A stretch of DNA of 64,000 bases, taken from NCBI GenBank assembly GCA_947683425.1, contig CANTUQ010000020.1, forward strand, positions 4,199,501 to 4,263,500. Reading direction: 5' to 3'. Shown here piece after piece: positions 33,506-45,840 of this stretch (positions are counted from its first letter, which is position 1; every line of letters starts with the position of its first letter). The position numbers and the translations under genes were made by a program. The notes under the pieces were generated by a model that saw nothing but the letters and a program-made list of their open reading frames with translations, was not told the origin of the DNA and searched no databases. The DNA comes from Excoecaria cochinchinensis. Its lineage: Eukaryota; Streptophyta; Magnoliopsida; Malpighiales; Euphorbiaceae.

Positions 33506-35999
33506 TGTAACACCCCCTTCCCATACGTAGGCGATCCCATCCGAAAAGGAGTGAGATGCCGTATGAGTAAAGGTGCCACCAAGCAAGTACAAAGTATAAC
33601 ATACAATCATTCATAACATACATTCAGAAAATACAGAATAATTAAAAACTTTACATGCAGAAAGCAAAAGCTGATCATGCATTACTATAATTAAACTATT
33701 ACAATAATGTTCTGATCAACTAGCTGAAACGAAATAATATTACATATCCAAAATATAGTTACAAAAGCAGAAGCTGATACAAAACTGATACATGAGAGTT
33801 CTATACAAAAAGAATCATCACTGATACAAAAATAGCCCTACACTAAAAACTCTTCTGTGTTGGCTTGATGACGGCGACTCTCTCAAGCAAAACTCCTTCC
33901 GCACCTGCACGGGTAAACACACCGTGCTAAGCGATATACGCTTAGTGGGGAAACACACATAAATTATGGACGGCCATTCACAATGGTCGTCAAAGCAGAT
34001 CACATTCACAATGGCATTATGCAAAGGTTATAACATAGTTGCTATAAGCATGTTCATATTTAAAAAAAAAAACAAACATTCAGTCTCTCAATAACCATAT
34101 TCATTACAGAATAATCCAACATGCATTTCATCATTAAACTCATTCAGATAATCCATTTCATAGCCAGATCAGATCAGAACAATTCAAATAAACATTTAAA
34201 GAACACCTGCTGACTCTAGATAGTGGATAACGAGTGTACAGACAGTACTTTCCGGGTACGAGCCGATTACAGACAGTACATTACGGGTACGAACCGATTA
34301 AACCATTTTACTTTAACTTTCACAGATATTTCCAAAAGGGACCTTAAACAAGATCCAATACAGAAAAGGGTTCGCGAGGAACCAAACGGGGACCTGATCG
34401 GGGTCCAAACAGAACTATGGGCTGCAGCAACAGACTCTATTAGGCATGCCTAACTATCCACTGACTCGACTCTAGCAGGTTATGCGTTATTCAAATCACA
34501 TTTCAGAGTACGAAATATAATTCATCAGAAAATCATGGTATCACGCATATCGAAGCATTTAACAGAATGTCATGCATCAAACAATAGTAATATTCATTCA
34601 GGAGAAATACAAGTTCACTTCTGAGTTAAAAATTGGGAAATTTCAAAAAAACGGAAAAACGGGCTGAACGGAGAAACGGGTGAGGTTGGCTGGTCACGAG
34701 GCGTGACTGGCCTCCTCACTAGGCAGGTCATGCGACGTGACCGAGGGTCACGCGACGTGACTTGCGTGTTTCTCGCTGATCACGTTGCGTGATCTTCGCA
34801 AATCACGCAACACCCCTCGCAGGTCACGGCGTGACTGAACGTCACGTCTCGTGACTTGCTACACTCAAGCAGATCACGTAGCGTGATCTCGCAGATCACG
34901 CACGCCTCGCCTCGCAGGTCGCACGACGTGACCGAGGATCACGTCGCGTGACTTGCTTACTCATCAGCTGGTCAGGCGACTGGCTTCTCAGCAGGCAGGT
35001 CACGTCGTGACCGAGAGTCACGCGACGTGACTTGCCTTCCTTCATAGCGAGTCACGCGACAGAGAGAGTTTCTACAGTAATTAGATTTTCCCAGAATTTC
35101 CAGAATTTATAGAACAACAATCTCAATCCCAATTTGATTTTAAACCATACAAACCTGTCTTTACCTTTAAGAAATCATCTCAAACAACATATAAACAACT
35201 CAAAACAGTATTCAGTCAAACCAATCAAGGATATTTGCATTCAAATTCTTCAAGAACATATAAACCCTAGAAATTTTCAGTAAACTCAAATTATGCAAAT
35301 CACAAGCAATTATTCCCAAACCTGAATTCTAAGCCTCTATCACTTAGCTCCACTAGGACCAGCAACCTCTTTCCCCTTTGGATCACGTGGAGCCACAGCT
35401 AGAACACAAACACAGTAAATGACCATCAACATGCAACCCTAAATTAAAACTCAACCTAAAGAAGAAGATGAAGGTGTAAAGTGACAGTAAAACAAAGACA
35501 AGATATGCACTTACCAAGCTAGGGGATGCAAGAAGAGATTATCTTCACCAAATTAAACTAGAATCCACACCACAATGCTTAGAGTAGAGAAAATGGAGAA
35601 AAAGGAAGAGAAGAACTGTGAGAGAAAGAAGATAACGTGAATCTGTTATCTTCACTCCTTCCTTTCTTTTTTTTCTTTTTCTTTTCTTTACCCTAACTAT
35701 GTGTCAAATTCCTATTAGTGAAGCTAACCACTCACACCAATCTAAAATGCATTACACACACCCTAAGTAACCTCATTTAAATGCACCCTACAATGGTATA
35801 TGTAAGTGCACACCAATGCAACTCAATTAATTCTCACCTTAATACCATGTATGCACCCACATAATAATAAAACCCCCCAAAATCATATATTTTACTAAAA
35901 TACCTTTATGAAATGCTGAACACATGCGAATGCTTACACCTACAGACAGACAGACGGACAGACAGGCTCATTCTACTAGGGGGCTAATGGGGTGTGATA
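33506..35999 (-). mobile_element. Element B 5' LTR
   Basis: It is the same length as the 3' LTR (2494 bp). Its outer end reads GTGTGATA where the 3' LTR has GTGTGACA, so the terminal CA is mutated to TA. The stem-loop is at 33927-33945, TTAGGCATGCCTAA at 34440-34453 and the GTCACGCGACGTGAC cluster at 34692-35060. A 2-base indel near 33884 is compensated elsewhere. Confidence 0.95.
34692..35060. repeat. Palindrome cluster in element B 5' LTR
   Basis: This is the partner of 27477-27845. About ten substitutions distinguish the two copies, many at CG sites (for example CACG versus CATG and GACGTGAC versus GACATGAC), a high share of all the LTR differences. Confidence 0.8.
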
Positions 36000-37284
36000 T
36001 GTCGAATTTCCTCCTTGACCTTGTCTGCCCATTCTGGCCTGAGCCTTCTCAACTTCTGTTTCACAGGCTTAAAATCTGGATAAGTCGGGATAGCTTGTTC
36101 TGCCACATCTCGGTCAATCCCTGGCATGTCCTCATAGGTCCAGGCAAAGACTTTTTCATGTTTTCTTATTATTCTCTCAAATTTTTTTCTCTCATCAGGA
36201 GTTATATTTGATGCTATTAGAATTTCTTTCGGATTTTCTGAGGTTCCAAGATTAAAAGGCATTGTGTCAATGGAATCAATGTCAAAAATTGATGGAATAT
36301 GATCATGTTCATGCATGTTGAAATCATTAGAAACATCGCACAAGTAAGAGAAATCGTTTGCCTTATTAATAATATTATAATTGTCATTTACATCATAAAA
36401 AAGTTCTGGAATAAAAAGACAGTCTAAGCTAGAGTCTTCTTCTGCCACTCCAGAGGTTGATGCTGTTGTAGCTTGCCCATCGGCTTCCTGATTCAGTAGA
36501 GGCCCTTCAGGTATGTCTGAGGAAATCTTCAAATCCCCCATCTTCAGCTCTATTTCTGCCATCTTCTCTTTCCCTTTCAGTCTGGCAGCCAACATCTTCT
36601 CGGTGACAACCTCTTCAGGCTCGCATCTGTCCCAAGTAATACACTCGGTCATGACCTCTTCATCCCAGAAGTTCTCAGCGGTCTTGATAAACCCAACACG
36701 CAAGTCAAATACATCGTTAAAGATCTCAAACCCAGGGACAATCCTCCCCTTCACCCATTGCAGCTCATCTTCGCCAGTATAAGCACATACTGAGGATGCT
36801 GGTACAAAGCTCTCTGAAATGTGAGGGATCTTATCCGCCGCCTTCTTCTTGCCAAAGCCGCCTCTGTACCCCAGACCTTTCTAGTTCTTCTGACCTCAAG
36901 TGGTGATCGCGGTCTGCAACCCTTGAGAGTTTCTGCCCAAACCAGCCCTAGGGAGATAGTGCATCTTCTTCATCATATTAACCATAGCTGGGTTATCCAC
37001 TGACCCGTGCTCTTCTCTTATCATGGACACGTGGAAGCCACTAAATGGCTTATTAGCAATTTCAAGCGCTGAGACCTGATTCTCCCTGGCTGCCCTAATA
37101 GTCACCACCTCCCCTGCATGTGGGAACTTTATCATTTGATGCAGCGTGGATGACACTCCTCCTAATTTATGAAACCAGGGTCTCCCGAGCAGAGCTGAGA
37201 AGTTATCAGGGATGGGCAGGACCACAAATTCTACTTCCACCTCAATGGGTCCTGTCTTGACCAACGTCTTAAATGTTCCCGAGG
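36000..37284 (-). pseudogene. pol: Element A protease end, G-patch-like motif and linker to RT
   Basis: Reading leftwards from solo LTR L1: KTGPIEVEVEFVVLPIP and SALLGRPWFHKLG (end of protease; LLGRPW is typical of Tat), then HYLPRAGLGRNSQGLQ (G-patch-like), a poorly conserved acidic linker, and the RT lead-in ILIASNITPDERKKFER, FAWTYEDMPGIDRDVAEQ and KPVKQKLRRLRPEW. Stops occur near 36896 and 36880. The frame is cut at 36000 by element B inside the RT. It is flanked by the TSDs TGTCG (B) and CTTGC (L1). Confidence 0.85.
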
Positions 37285-37524
37285 CTTGCTGTAGACACCG
37301 GGTCCTGAGTCAGCCTAGATCAAAGTTACCCAATGATGATAATTGCCTTCACAGGCTTAAAAGGTTAAAAGTGATGGTTTTCTCGTCAAATTTGCATTTT
37401 AGAGTAAAAAATTAGAAAATAATAAAAAAATATTTAAAAAATTAATTTTGAAAAATGGGGGCTTAAAATTATAGTGTTTTTAGTCAACTTAAAAAAAAAG
37501 AAAAAAAATAAAAAAAAAAAAATT

Positions 37525-37683
37525 TCGGACCGCGAGTGTCGGGCACGGCAGCGCGCTGGGCGCGATATGGCGACGCGCAGCGTTGTGCGCACTGCGCGCG
37601 ATTTCCGCGCCTCTGCGCACGGATTTCGCACAGCCTGGCTGCGTGAGGCCGTCGCTCTATAGCGACAGGCTTCCTGGCCGTTG
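37525..37683. repeat. GC-rich palindrome cluster in LTR L1
   Basis: About 160 bp rich in GCGC words (GGCACGGCAGCGCGC, GCGCACTGCGCGCG) between poly-A/T tracts. It aligns with the cluster of L2 only at its edges and is about half as long. Confidence 0.8.
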
Positions 37684-38570
37684 CTACAGGGTCTGATACC
37701 CTTTTCCAATTTTTCAGCCTTTTTTCCAATTTTTTCACCCAAAAATCCGTTTTTTATCCCATTTTTTTGGGATTTTTGAATTCAAATTAAATTCTAAAAT
37801 ATTTTTTTTAGATAATTAAATAATAAAACTTGATTTTATCATTAAAATTAAAGGAATTTTGTGTTAAAATAGGTTTTTTCCTTAATTAAATTAGGGCAAC
37901 CTTTTTTATCCTATAAAGACTTTATGATGAAATCAAAAGGGGCTTTCTCCACACATTTTTTTAGACCTAAAATTTCCAGAATTCTTCTTCTTCTATTTTC
38001 TCTTTAAAAATTCCAGATTTATTCCCCAACCAAAAATCAAAAAAGACAAATCAAATGTTTCATTCTTTTTCCAACATAATTTATTCTAAACATATTTTTT
38101 AGAGGAAGTTTTGTTGTTTGATTTAATTTTTGAGACAAATAGAATAATTATTTGTTCTCAAAATTGTTTTTTAATCTTTTATTTTGTGTTCAATAAAACT
38201 TTTTCATTGATTTTGTTTTGAATCTCTTTTTGATAAAAAATTGATTTTGAGACAAATAAAATAATTGTTTGTCATCAAAATCTAATTTATATTTGATTTT
38301 CTAAAATAAAACTTCAATCAAAATTTTATGAACAAAGTGATTGATTGTTCTTGAAATCATTTTTCTTTATTTTAATCAATAAAAACTTTTTTTTTATCAA
38401 AATCATTTCTTTAGGCAAAGGTATCAATTCTTTATTCTTAAAGAATTTTTGATCATTTTTTTTCATATTTTTTGGAATAAAATTCCAACATTTTCATCAT
38501 ATTTCACTCTAATATTGTGAATCATCAAACAAAGAAATCGATCATCTTTTACCTTCATCGAATCCGAAAC

Positions 38571-38587
38571 TCTGAGGGTAAACATTC
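38571..38587 (+). promoter_or_regulatory. Conserved donor-like motif in Tat LTRs (L1 copy)
   Basis: TCTGAGGGTAAACATTC is repeated with few changes in L2 (42893-42909), both LTRs of A, F and K. AGG|GTAAA resembles a plant 5' splice site and marks the border between the CT-rich leader and the AT-rich U5. Confidence 0.5.
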
Positions 38588-40102
38588 TGGGCTTGTTCTT
38601 ATTATTTCTTTTGGTTCATATCTAATTTATTTATGTATATTTTATTTTATTGTTTTCATTTATTTTATTTATTTCAGATTTGTTTTATTTAATTTGTTTA
38701 TATATGATTTTTATTCATATAAATATTGATTGTTTATTAATTTTAACATGTAATTAATTTATTTCACTTTAATTCATCATTATTTTTAACATGTAATTAA
38801 TAAATTCATTTTAATTGATCTTTTTGCCATGTAAATGGTTTATATCATTTGTGAACATATTTAATTAATCATATTGTTCATTTAATTGTTTTCATCATTC
38901 TTTAATTATTTTCATTTATTATTCTTTATCATTTTATATATTCTTTGATTCGTTTATCTTCATCATCATTGTTATCATGTTCATTTTTACATGTACTAAT
39001 TAATTAACATGTTTTATTTTATTTTCATCACATCATTCAATCATTTGTCATACATAATGCATGTTTCTCATTTATTTTGGTTTGTTAACATTTTGATTCC
39101 ATTATCATTCTTTTCATATCATCTTATTTTAATTTGTTATTCATTATTTTGTATGTTTAATTGGTTTAATTGATTTAATTACTAACATTATTTTATTTGT
39201 ATTTTGTTTTTATATCTAAACTCATTTTTCGCTTGGGCGTTTTTGCGAGCACATCGGGAGGTCCAAAAAGGCTCGTTTGGTTCATATATTTATTTTTTTT
39301 ATTTGTAATATTTTATTTAATTTTGCCATATAATTTTCTTGTAAAATTCTTTATTTAGGCACGCTAAAAAGAAAATCACAAAAACGTTTCTATTAATTAA
39401 CTTGACATTTTTTCTAAATAAAAGGGGACCAATGTCCTAGTTTTTCATACCCAAATAAATCATCACATCAAAACTGTTTCATAATAAATATGCATGCGAG
39501 GACCAATGTTCTCACTATTAATGAATAACCCGTTTTATGCATGTATTTCACTTTTATAAATGGGAGTTGTACTCCGCTCCTAGTGTTATTGTAATTTGTT
39601 TTTGAATGCTTTATTTTGGATTTTGCTTACATTTACCGCTTTTGATATGAATGATTGCGCCATTAATCAATTGCATCGCGTGGAGAGAGAGCGAATCAAT
39701 GATAATTAAAATTTGATCATAAAATAATCGAGGTAGAAATAGATAAGAAATCCCGGACCCAGCTCTGGTCTTTGGGCTCAAAGAGGCTAGAGGTCTACCC
39801 TCCAAGACACCTTTTTGTGCCACGAGACTTTAGCGCTAATCCTAGGCTCCTTAGGGTGAGAGGTTTACCTTCCAAGACCCCTCTGGCTGGCCCAAAATGG
39901 ATACCAAGCGCAGTCTTAGGCTCTCCGAGGCGAGAGTAACTTTTCCAATATTTTATTGGGTGGCGACTCCATGATACCTCCTTGTTGCCCAATATAGACG
40001 CACTTGCGATTTATCGCAAGCTGTCAACGGACCCATAAATGCCCCGATCGCCCATGTGCGGGAAATCGAACGGGCGGCCGCGGGGATCCGGCGCGCGTCA
40101 CA

Positions 40103-41494
40103 CTTGCCTCCTTGAATTATCATAGGCTGTGATAGTCAGATCTGATCCACTGAGCATATCCTCATTTAAACCAAAAGCCTACAGAGCTATCAGAAGGCAC
40201 ACATTGATAGAAGACCCATCGTTCACCATAACGCAAGCAGTATGCTTATCATTAATCTGTGCTTTGATGTACAGGGGTCGGTTATGATTGCGGCCTTCGA
40301 CCGGTAGGTCGGCATCAGAAAAGACCAATCTCTCCTCCGATCCTCCTTTAGCTAAGCCCAAAAGCTCTGATGGGGAAATTGTGGTGGCAACCGTGGCCTC
40401 AACCAAAGCCTCTACTACCTTTTGCCTATGAGAAGGGGACTGTCTCAAGAGATCCCAGATGGATATTTGAGCTGCAGTCTTCTTCAACTGCTTGACAATC
40501 TGATTCTCCTCTGGCTCTTTTTCTGTTGGCATCTGCGCTGGCTCAGGTAGCCTCGTAATCTCAGGGACCACTCTCCCACTTCTTGTCACGGCCCCTATCT
40601 CTTCTTCGTCTTCATGAGACCTCCACAAATTAAGGTTCATCTCTTCCTCTTCTTCGGCCTCTCCACCGCTCTCGCTGCTTGACCAACAATTAAGGGTCGC
40701 CACGACTGCTTTCTCCTTTCTATCCTCGGAACAATCAGCAGCAATATTCTCGCTCCCATATAGATCTTGTAGCACGTAGCACTCTGGTAAACTAGATCCG
40801 ATCATAAACACTGGTGGTGGCACGGCATTATAACCAGGCTTCTTCTCAGATTCCCTCTTCTCAGGGTCAGAAATTTGCTTGCTATCAATCAGGTCTTGGA
40901 TAGTGTACCGCAACGCTTTACACTTGTCTGTGATATGGCCCGAGTGCTGGTGAAATGCACAGAATTCATTGTCTTTGTGCCCAAGCTTCCCCTGCGTCAT
41001 AGCAGTCCTAGGAGCTAAGGGCTGCAATTTCCCTTCCTTCATTAACCTTCTCAAGACCCAAGATAATGGTCTCCCCAAGTTTGAAACCTTCCTCTGGGTG
41101 GTTGCCTCAGTAGCAGACACCTCAACTGTTCTTCTAATGCTACTACTGGGACCCGCTGGCCTTCTGGTTCCTTGACCGGGTTAGCCCTTTTGGCAAAATT
41201 ATCATTGTTAGCTTTCCGAGCCAAGAACTCTCCCTCTGCTTCGATGGCTATATCCTTGAGAGACTCCCAGTCCTTCAACCCTTTAATCTTCAAGCCATCC
41301 TTCAGGTACGGGCATGCGTTCTTGATAAACAAATGGATCTGGTCCTGGGTGTCTGGCTTTCTCCGCATCTCCATTACTCGGTTCTGCCATCGGGTGAGAT
41401 AATCATGGAAAGATTCCCCAGCTTTCTACTGGAGCAGCTCAAGATCTTTAAGAGTCACCTCCATCCTGGTGTTGCAATCATACTGTCTTAAAAA
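40103..41494 (-). pseudogene. gag: Element A gag C-terminal part and start of protease
   Basis: Two overlapping frames (41051-41374, 40179-41120) give the gag end FIKNACPYLKDGLKIKG and WESLKDIAIEAEGEF, then a zinc-finger-like CAFHQHSGHITDKCKAL, the form typical of Tat gag, a Glu-rich stretch (about 40620-40680), and the protease start PLYIKAQINDKHTACVMV with NDGSSIN (catalytic Asp retained, order altered). A frameshift at about 41100 separates them. It is interrupted at both ends by solo LTRs L1 and L2. Confidence 0.8.
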
Positions 41495-41499
41495 CTCCT

Positions 41500-44431
41500 T
41501 GTAGACACCGGGTCCTGAGTCAGCCTAGATCGAAGTTACCCAATGATGATAATTGCCTTCACAGGCTTAAAAGGTTAAAGGTGATGATTTTCTCGTCAAA
41601 TTTGCATTTTAGAGTGAAAAATTAGAAAATAATAAAAAAATATTTAAAAAATTAATTTTGAAAAATGGGGGCTTAAAATTATGGTTTTTTTAGTCAATTT
41701 AAAATTTAAAAAAAATAGAAAAAAAATAAAAAATAAAAAAAAATATTTCGGACCGCGAGTGTCGGGCGCGGCAGCGCGCTGGCGCCCAGCTCGCAGGCGC
41801 CTGGGCGCCCAGGTCGCAGGCGCCTGGGCGCCCGCGCGCCCATCGCGCAGCGAGCGCAAAAGGCGACGCTCAGCGTCGCCGATGCTGCGCGTCGCTAAAG
41901 GCGCGCGCAGCATCGCGCACGCTGAGCGCCGCACGGAGCGCTCGTGCGCGAGCGCCAGCGCGCGGACTTCGCGCGATTCTCGCCTCGCCGCGTGAGTGCC
42001 CGTCGCTCTATAGCGACGGGCGGCGCCTTCTATGGCGACGGCCTCCTGGCCGTCGATACAGGGTCTGATACCCTTTTCCTCTTTTTCAGCCTTTTTTCCG
42101 ATTTTTTCACCCAAAAATCCGTTTTTTATCCCATTTTTTTTTGGGTTTTTGACTTCAAATTAAATTCTAAAATATTTTTTTAGGTAATTAAATAATAAAA
42201 CTTGATTTTATCATTAAAAATAAAATAATTTTGGGTTAAAATAGGTTTTTTTCCTTAATTAAATTAGGGCCATATATTTTATCCTATAAATATTTTATGA
42301 TGAAATCAAAGGGGCCTCTCCTCTCCACATTTTTTAGACCTAAAATTTCTCTTCATCTTCTTCTCCTTCCACCAAAAATTCCAGATTTTTTCCCCAACCA
42401 AAAATCAAAAAGAAAAATCAAATGTTTTATTCTTTTTTTCAACATAATTTCTTCTAAACATATTTTTTAGAGGAAGTTTTGTTGTTGGATTCAATTTTGA
42501 GACAAATAGAATAATTATTTGTTCTCAAAATTGTTTTTCTTCTTTTATTTTGTGTTCAATAAAACTTTTTTCATTGATTTTGTTTTGAATCTCTTTTTGA
42601 TAAAAAATTGATTTTGAGACAAATAAAATAATTGTTTGTCATCAAAATATAATTTTTATTTGATAAAACTTCAATCAATTTTTCTTTATTTTAATCAATA
42701 AAAACCTTTTTTTTTATCAAAATCATTTCTTTAGGCAAAGGTATCAATTCTTTGTTCTTAAAGAATTCTTGATCATTTTTTTTTCATGTTTCTTGGAATA
42801 AAATTCCAATATTTTCATAATATTTCACTCTAATATTGTGAATCATCAAACAAAGAAATCAACCATCACTTTTCCTTCATCAAATCCAATATTCTGAGGG
42901 TAAATATTCTGGGCTCAATTTCAATTCCATTTCAATTTTTATTTCATTTAATTTATTCATGTATATTTTATTGTTTTTATTGATCTATTTATTGTTTTAA
43001 TCTATTCAATTTGTTGTATTGATTTTATATTTGTTCCATTTAATTGTTTATACATGATATGATTTTTATTCACATAAATATTGATTGTTTATTAATTTTT
43101 AACATGTAATTAATTTATTTCACTTTAATTCATCATTATTTTTAACATGTAATTAATAAATTCATTTCAATTGATCTTTTTGCCATGAAAATGTTTATAT
43201 CATTTGTGAACATATTTAATTAATCATATTGTTTAGTTAATTGTTTTCATCATTCTTTAATTGTTTTAATCTATTATTCTTTTCTTTATCATTTTATATA
43301 TTCTTTGATTCGTTTATCTTCATCATTTTTCATCATGTTCATATTTTTACATATATTAATTAAGTAACATGTCATATTTTATTTTATTCACATCATTTAA
43401 TCATTTGTCATACATAATGCATGTTTTTCATTTATTTTAGTTTATTAACATTTTGTTTCCATTATCATTCTTTTCATATCGTCTTATTTTATTTTAATTT
43501 GTTATTCATTATTTTGTATGTTTAATTGATTTAATCACTAACACTGTTTTAATTGTATTTTGTTTTTATGTCTAAACTCTTTTTTTTCCGCTTGGGCGTT
43601 TTTGCGAGCACATCGGGAGGTCCAAAGAGGCTCGTTTGGTTCATATATTTATTTTCTTTATTTGTAATATTTTATTTATTTTTGCCATATAATTTTCTTG
43701 TAAAATTGTTTATTTAGGCACGCTAAAAAGAAAATCACAAAAACGTTTCTATTAATTAACTTGACATTTTTTCTAAATAAAAATGGGACCAATGTCCTAG
43801 TTTTTCATACCCAAATAAATCATCACATTAAAACTGTTTCATAAAAAATATGCATGCGAGGACCAATGTTCTCACTATTAATGAATAACCCGTTTTATGC
43901 ATGTATTTCACTTTTATAAATGGGAGTTGTATTCCGCTCCTAGTGTTATTGTAATTTGTTTTTGAATGCTTTATTTTGGATTTTGCTTACATTTACCGCT
44001 TTTAATATGAATGATTGCGCCTTTAATTTAAATTGCATTGTGTGGAAAGTTGATGAAACAATGAATTCAAAACTTAATTATGATATTAATCAAGGTATAA
44101 ATAAATGAGAAGTCCCGAACCAGCTCTGGTCTTTGGGCTCAAAGAGGTTAGAGGTTATCCTCCAAGATACTTCTTGTGTCACGAGGCTTTAGCGTTAATC
44201 CTAGGCTCCTTTGGCTGGCCCAAAATGGATACTAAGCGCAGTCTTAGGCTCTCCGAGGCAAGAGAAACTTTCCCAATGTTCTATTGGGTGGCGACTCCAT
44301 GAAACCTCCTTGTTGCCCAACATAGACGCACTTGCGATTTATCGCAAACTGTTGACGGACCTCACAATTGCCCCGATCGCCCACGTGCGGGCGGTCGAGC
44401 GGGCGACCGCGGGGATCCAGCGCGCGTCACA
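41500..44431 (+). mobile_element. Solo LTR L2, Tat-type, 2932 bp
   Basis: It starts TGTAGACACCGGG and ends GCGCGCGTCACA with CTCCT on both sides (41495-41499, 44432-44436), a perfect TSD in element A's gag. It is a close sister of L1 over its whole length: TATAAA at 42285-42290, the donor-like motif at 42893-42909, hairpins at about 43785-43798 and 43858-43873. The 119-bp length difference from L1 lies largely in the GC-rich cluster. Confidence 0.95.
41748..42058. repeat. GC-rich palindrome cluster in LTR L2
   Basis: About 310 bp with repeated GGCGCCTGGGCGCC, CAGGCGCCTGGGCG, GCGCGCAGCATCGCGC and TATAGCGACGGGCGG words, many self-complementary. It is about twice the L1 cluster although the flanks align closely, so this segment turns over faster than the rest of the LTR. 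Confidence 0.85.
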
Positions 44432-45099
44432 CTCCTCTGTGAGCAGATCCCAATCTTCTTTAGTGCGACGGTCGAGACCATGATACCAGTCGATGGCATG
44501 AGCAGTCAGACTCAGATAAAAGTATTCCACTTTTGCTTCTTAGACAGCGTGGTCCCTTTCATGACCAGAGAGTATTGCTTCACATGAGCGGTCAGGTCAG
44601 AAGTACCATAAAATTTTGGCACGTCTGGCATCTTAAAGTTGTAAGGAATCGAGTCTTCTCCCTCCAATTCCTTATCCTCTGGGTTCATCCCCTGACCCCT
44701 GCTCAGCATACGGGCCATAGCTTCGAACCTCTCTTCCATCTTCTTTAAAATGAAGTCATCAGTCTGAGGTGCCTTCCCCCTCTCAGATGCAATGCTCATC
44801 TTATCATCTTCGATATCCCTATCATCATCAATCCTCAGTACAGGCCTTCTTCTCTGCTCTCCCGAGGGTACTGACCTCAACTCTACTGGCGGTGGCCTAA
44901 CGGGCTCTTCTCGCCTCTCAGCTCTTTCTTCCTCTGTTTCATGCTGTCTTACGGGAGGAGGAGGATTCTGTGGAGCATTCTGCTGTGCTAGGGCGGTCAA
45001 CATATTCATCATTCTGCCCTCGAATTCCTCAAATCACTGGCCCACTTCTTTCGTGATCATGGCCCTGGTGGCATCATCCCCTTTAGGCGAGTTTGCCAT
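44432..45099 (-). pseudogene. gag: Element A gag N-terminal part
   Basis: The likely start is MANSPKGDDATRAMI at 45099, followed by an in-frame TGA (45034-45036) and then MMNMLTALAQQNAPQ, a Pro/Glu/Arg-rich N-terminal region, MEERFEAMARML, and the gag core start YNFKMPDVPKFYGTSDL and VKQYSLVMKG. A further stop follows near 44540 before VEYFYLSLTAHAIDWYHGL. It is cut by L2 at 44432. The frame on the opposite strand (44792-45247) is a shadow. Confidence 0.8.
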
Positions 45100-45840
45100 C
45101 TCAGATACAGTGCAGCTAATTTCTGGTAATATTTCTGGTAGGCCCTCTCTATCTGACAGCTCAGATGCGGGAACTCAGATCAATCGTCCGGTAGGTGATC
45201 TAGTCCACCTGGGCAGATCTATGATGGCTGCATGGACAAGGCGTTAGATATGATGCATGAAATGCAGGTGTAATGCATGGTCGTGATATGCGACATTCAC
45301 AGAGCATAAGCAAGCAAGTAGGTCCTTCCACCCTTATTTCTTCCACACACGTGGTCGTGCAGTCTCTTTCCTATGTGGGATTAGCCCAAGGGTCAACGAG
45401 GGACCCAATGGACACGCATGGTGCACGATAAAAAACCGGCAGCATGACACTCCTATGCTAATGTACAAGCGGATGGATAATGATCGTCACGTATTTGGAC
45501 GTTCCACAAATTTTGACATAGCCCTACCGGGGCATGATAGCCTTTGGCTAGGTTACTAAGCGAGACATCTGGACTCACCCAATACATGAGGATCCATACA
45601 GCAAGCATGGAATTAGGGTTCATTTCACCTGTGGAAAGTAGCTACGACCATTACATGAGCTTTGGACAAGGGAGATGTTACTTTAAAGCTAACCAAGCAT
45701 GATCCCTACCGACAGGTCTAGCTCATCACGAGCATAACGACCGATCGGGTCATTATTTTGATATACCATTGAGGTACATGGCTTGGGTTGGTGATTATCC
45801 TTAACACTTCCCCAAATTGAGTGAAAATGGGGTCGTGCTT
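45100..45840 (-). other. Leader of element A between 5' LTR and gag
   Basis: About 740 bp without a supported frame. The primer site expected at the LTR end is not recognisable, because the 5' LTR is truncated there by roughly 170 bp compared with the 3' LTR. No promoter or repeat stands out. Confidence 0.6.

Larger units (their letters stand above)
26290..35999 (-). mobile_element. Element B: complete Tekay chromovirus, 9710 bp
   Basis: Both LTRs are 2494 bp. TGTCG occurs before (26285-26289) and after (36000-36004), a perfect TSD inside element A's RT. Internal order in sense: 5' LTR (33506-35999), primer site, gag-PR-RT-RNH-INT-chromodomain in one frame with a single stop, polypurine tract, 3' LTR (26290-28783). 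I count roughly 27 differences between the LTRs by eye, about 1%, so the insertion is recent compared with its host element. Confidence 0.95.
37290..40102 (+). mobile_element. Solo LTR L1, Tat-type, 2813 bp
   Basis: It starts TGTAGACACCGGG and ends GCGCGCGTCACA; CTTGC lies on both sides (37285-37289, 40103-40107), a perfect TSD inside element A's protease. Sense is + : a TATAAA box at 37912-37917, a CT-rich leader, then TCTGAGGGTAAACATTC (38571-38587), AT-rich U5, and the hairpins GGACCAATGTCC (39426-39437) and GAGGAC-CAAT-GTTCTC (39498-39513). No gag-pol is inside, so it is a solo LTR. Short open frames inside are not supported. Confidence 0.95.

Noticed and set aside
35924..36211. Frame starting in the CAGA repeat of LTR B and crossing into element A
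   Set aside because: It spans an insertion junction and runs antisense to pol.
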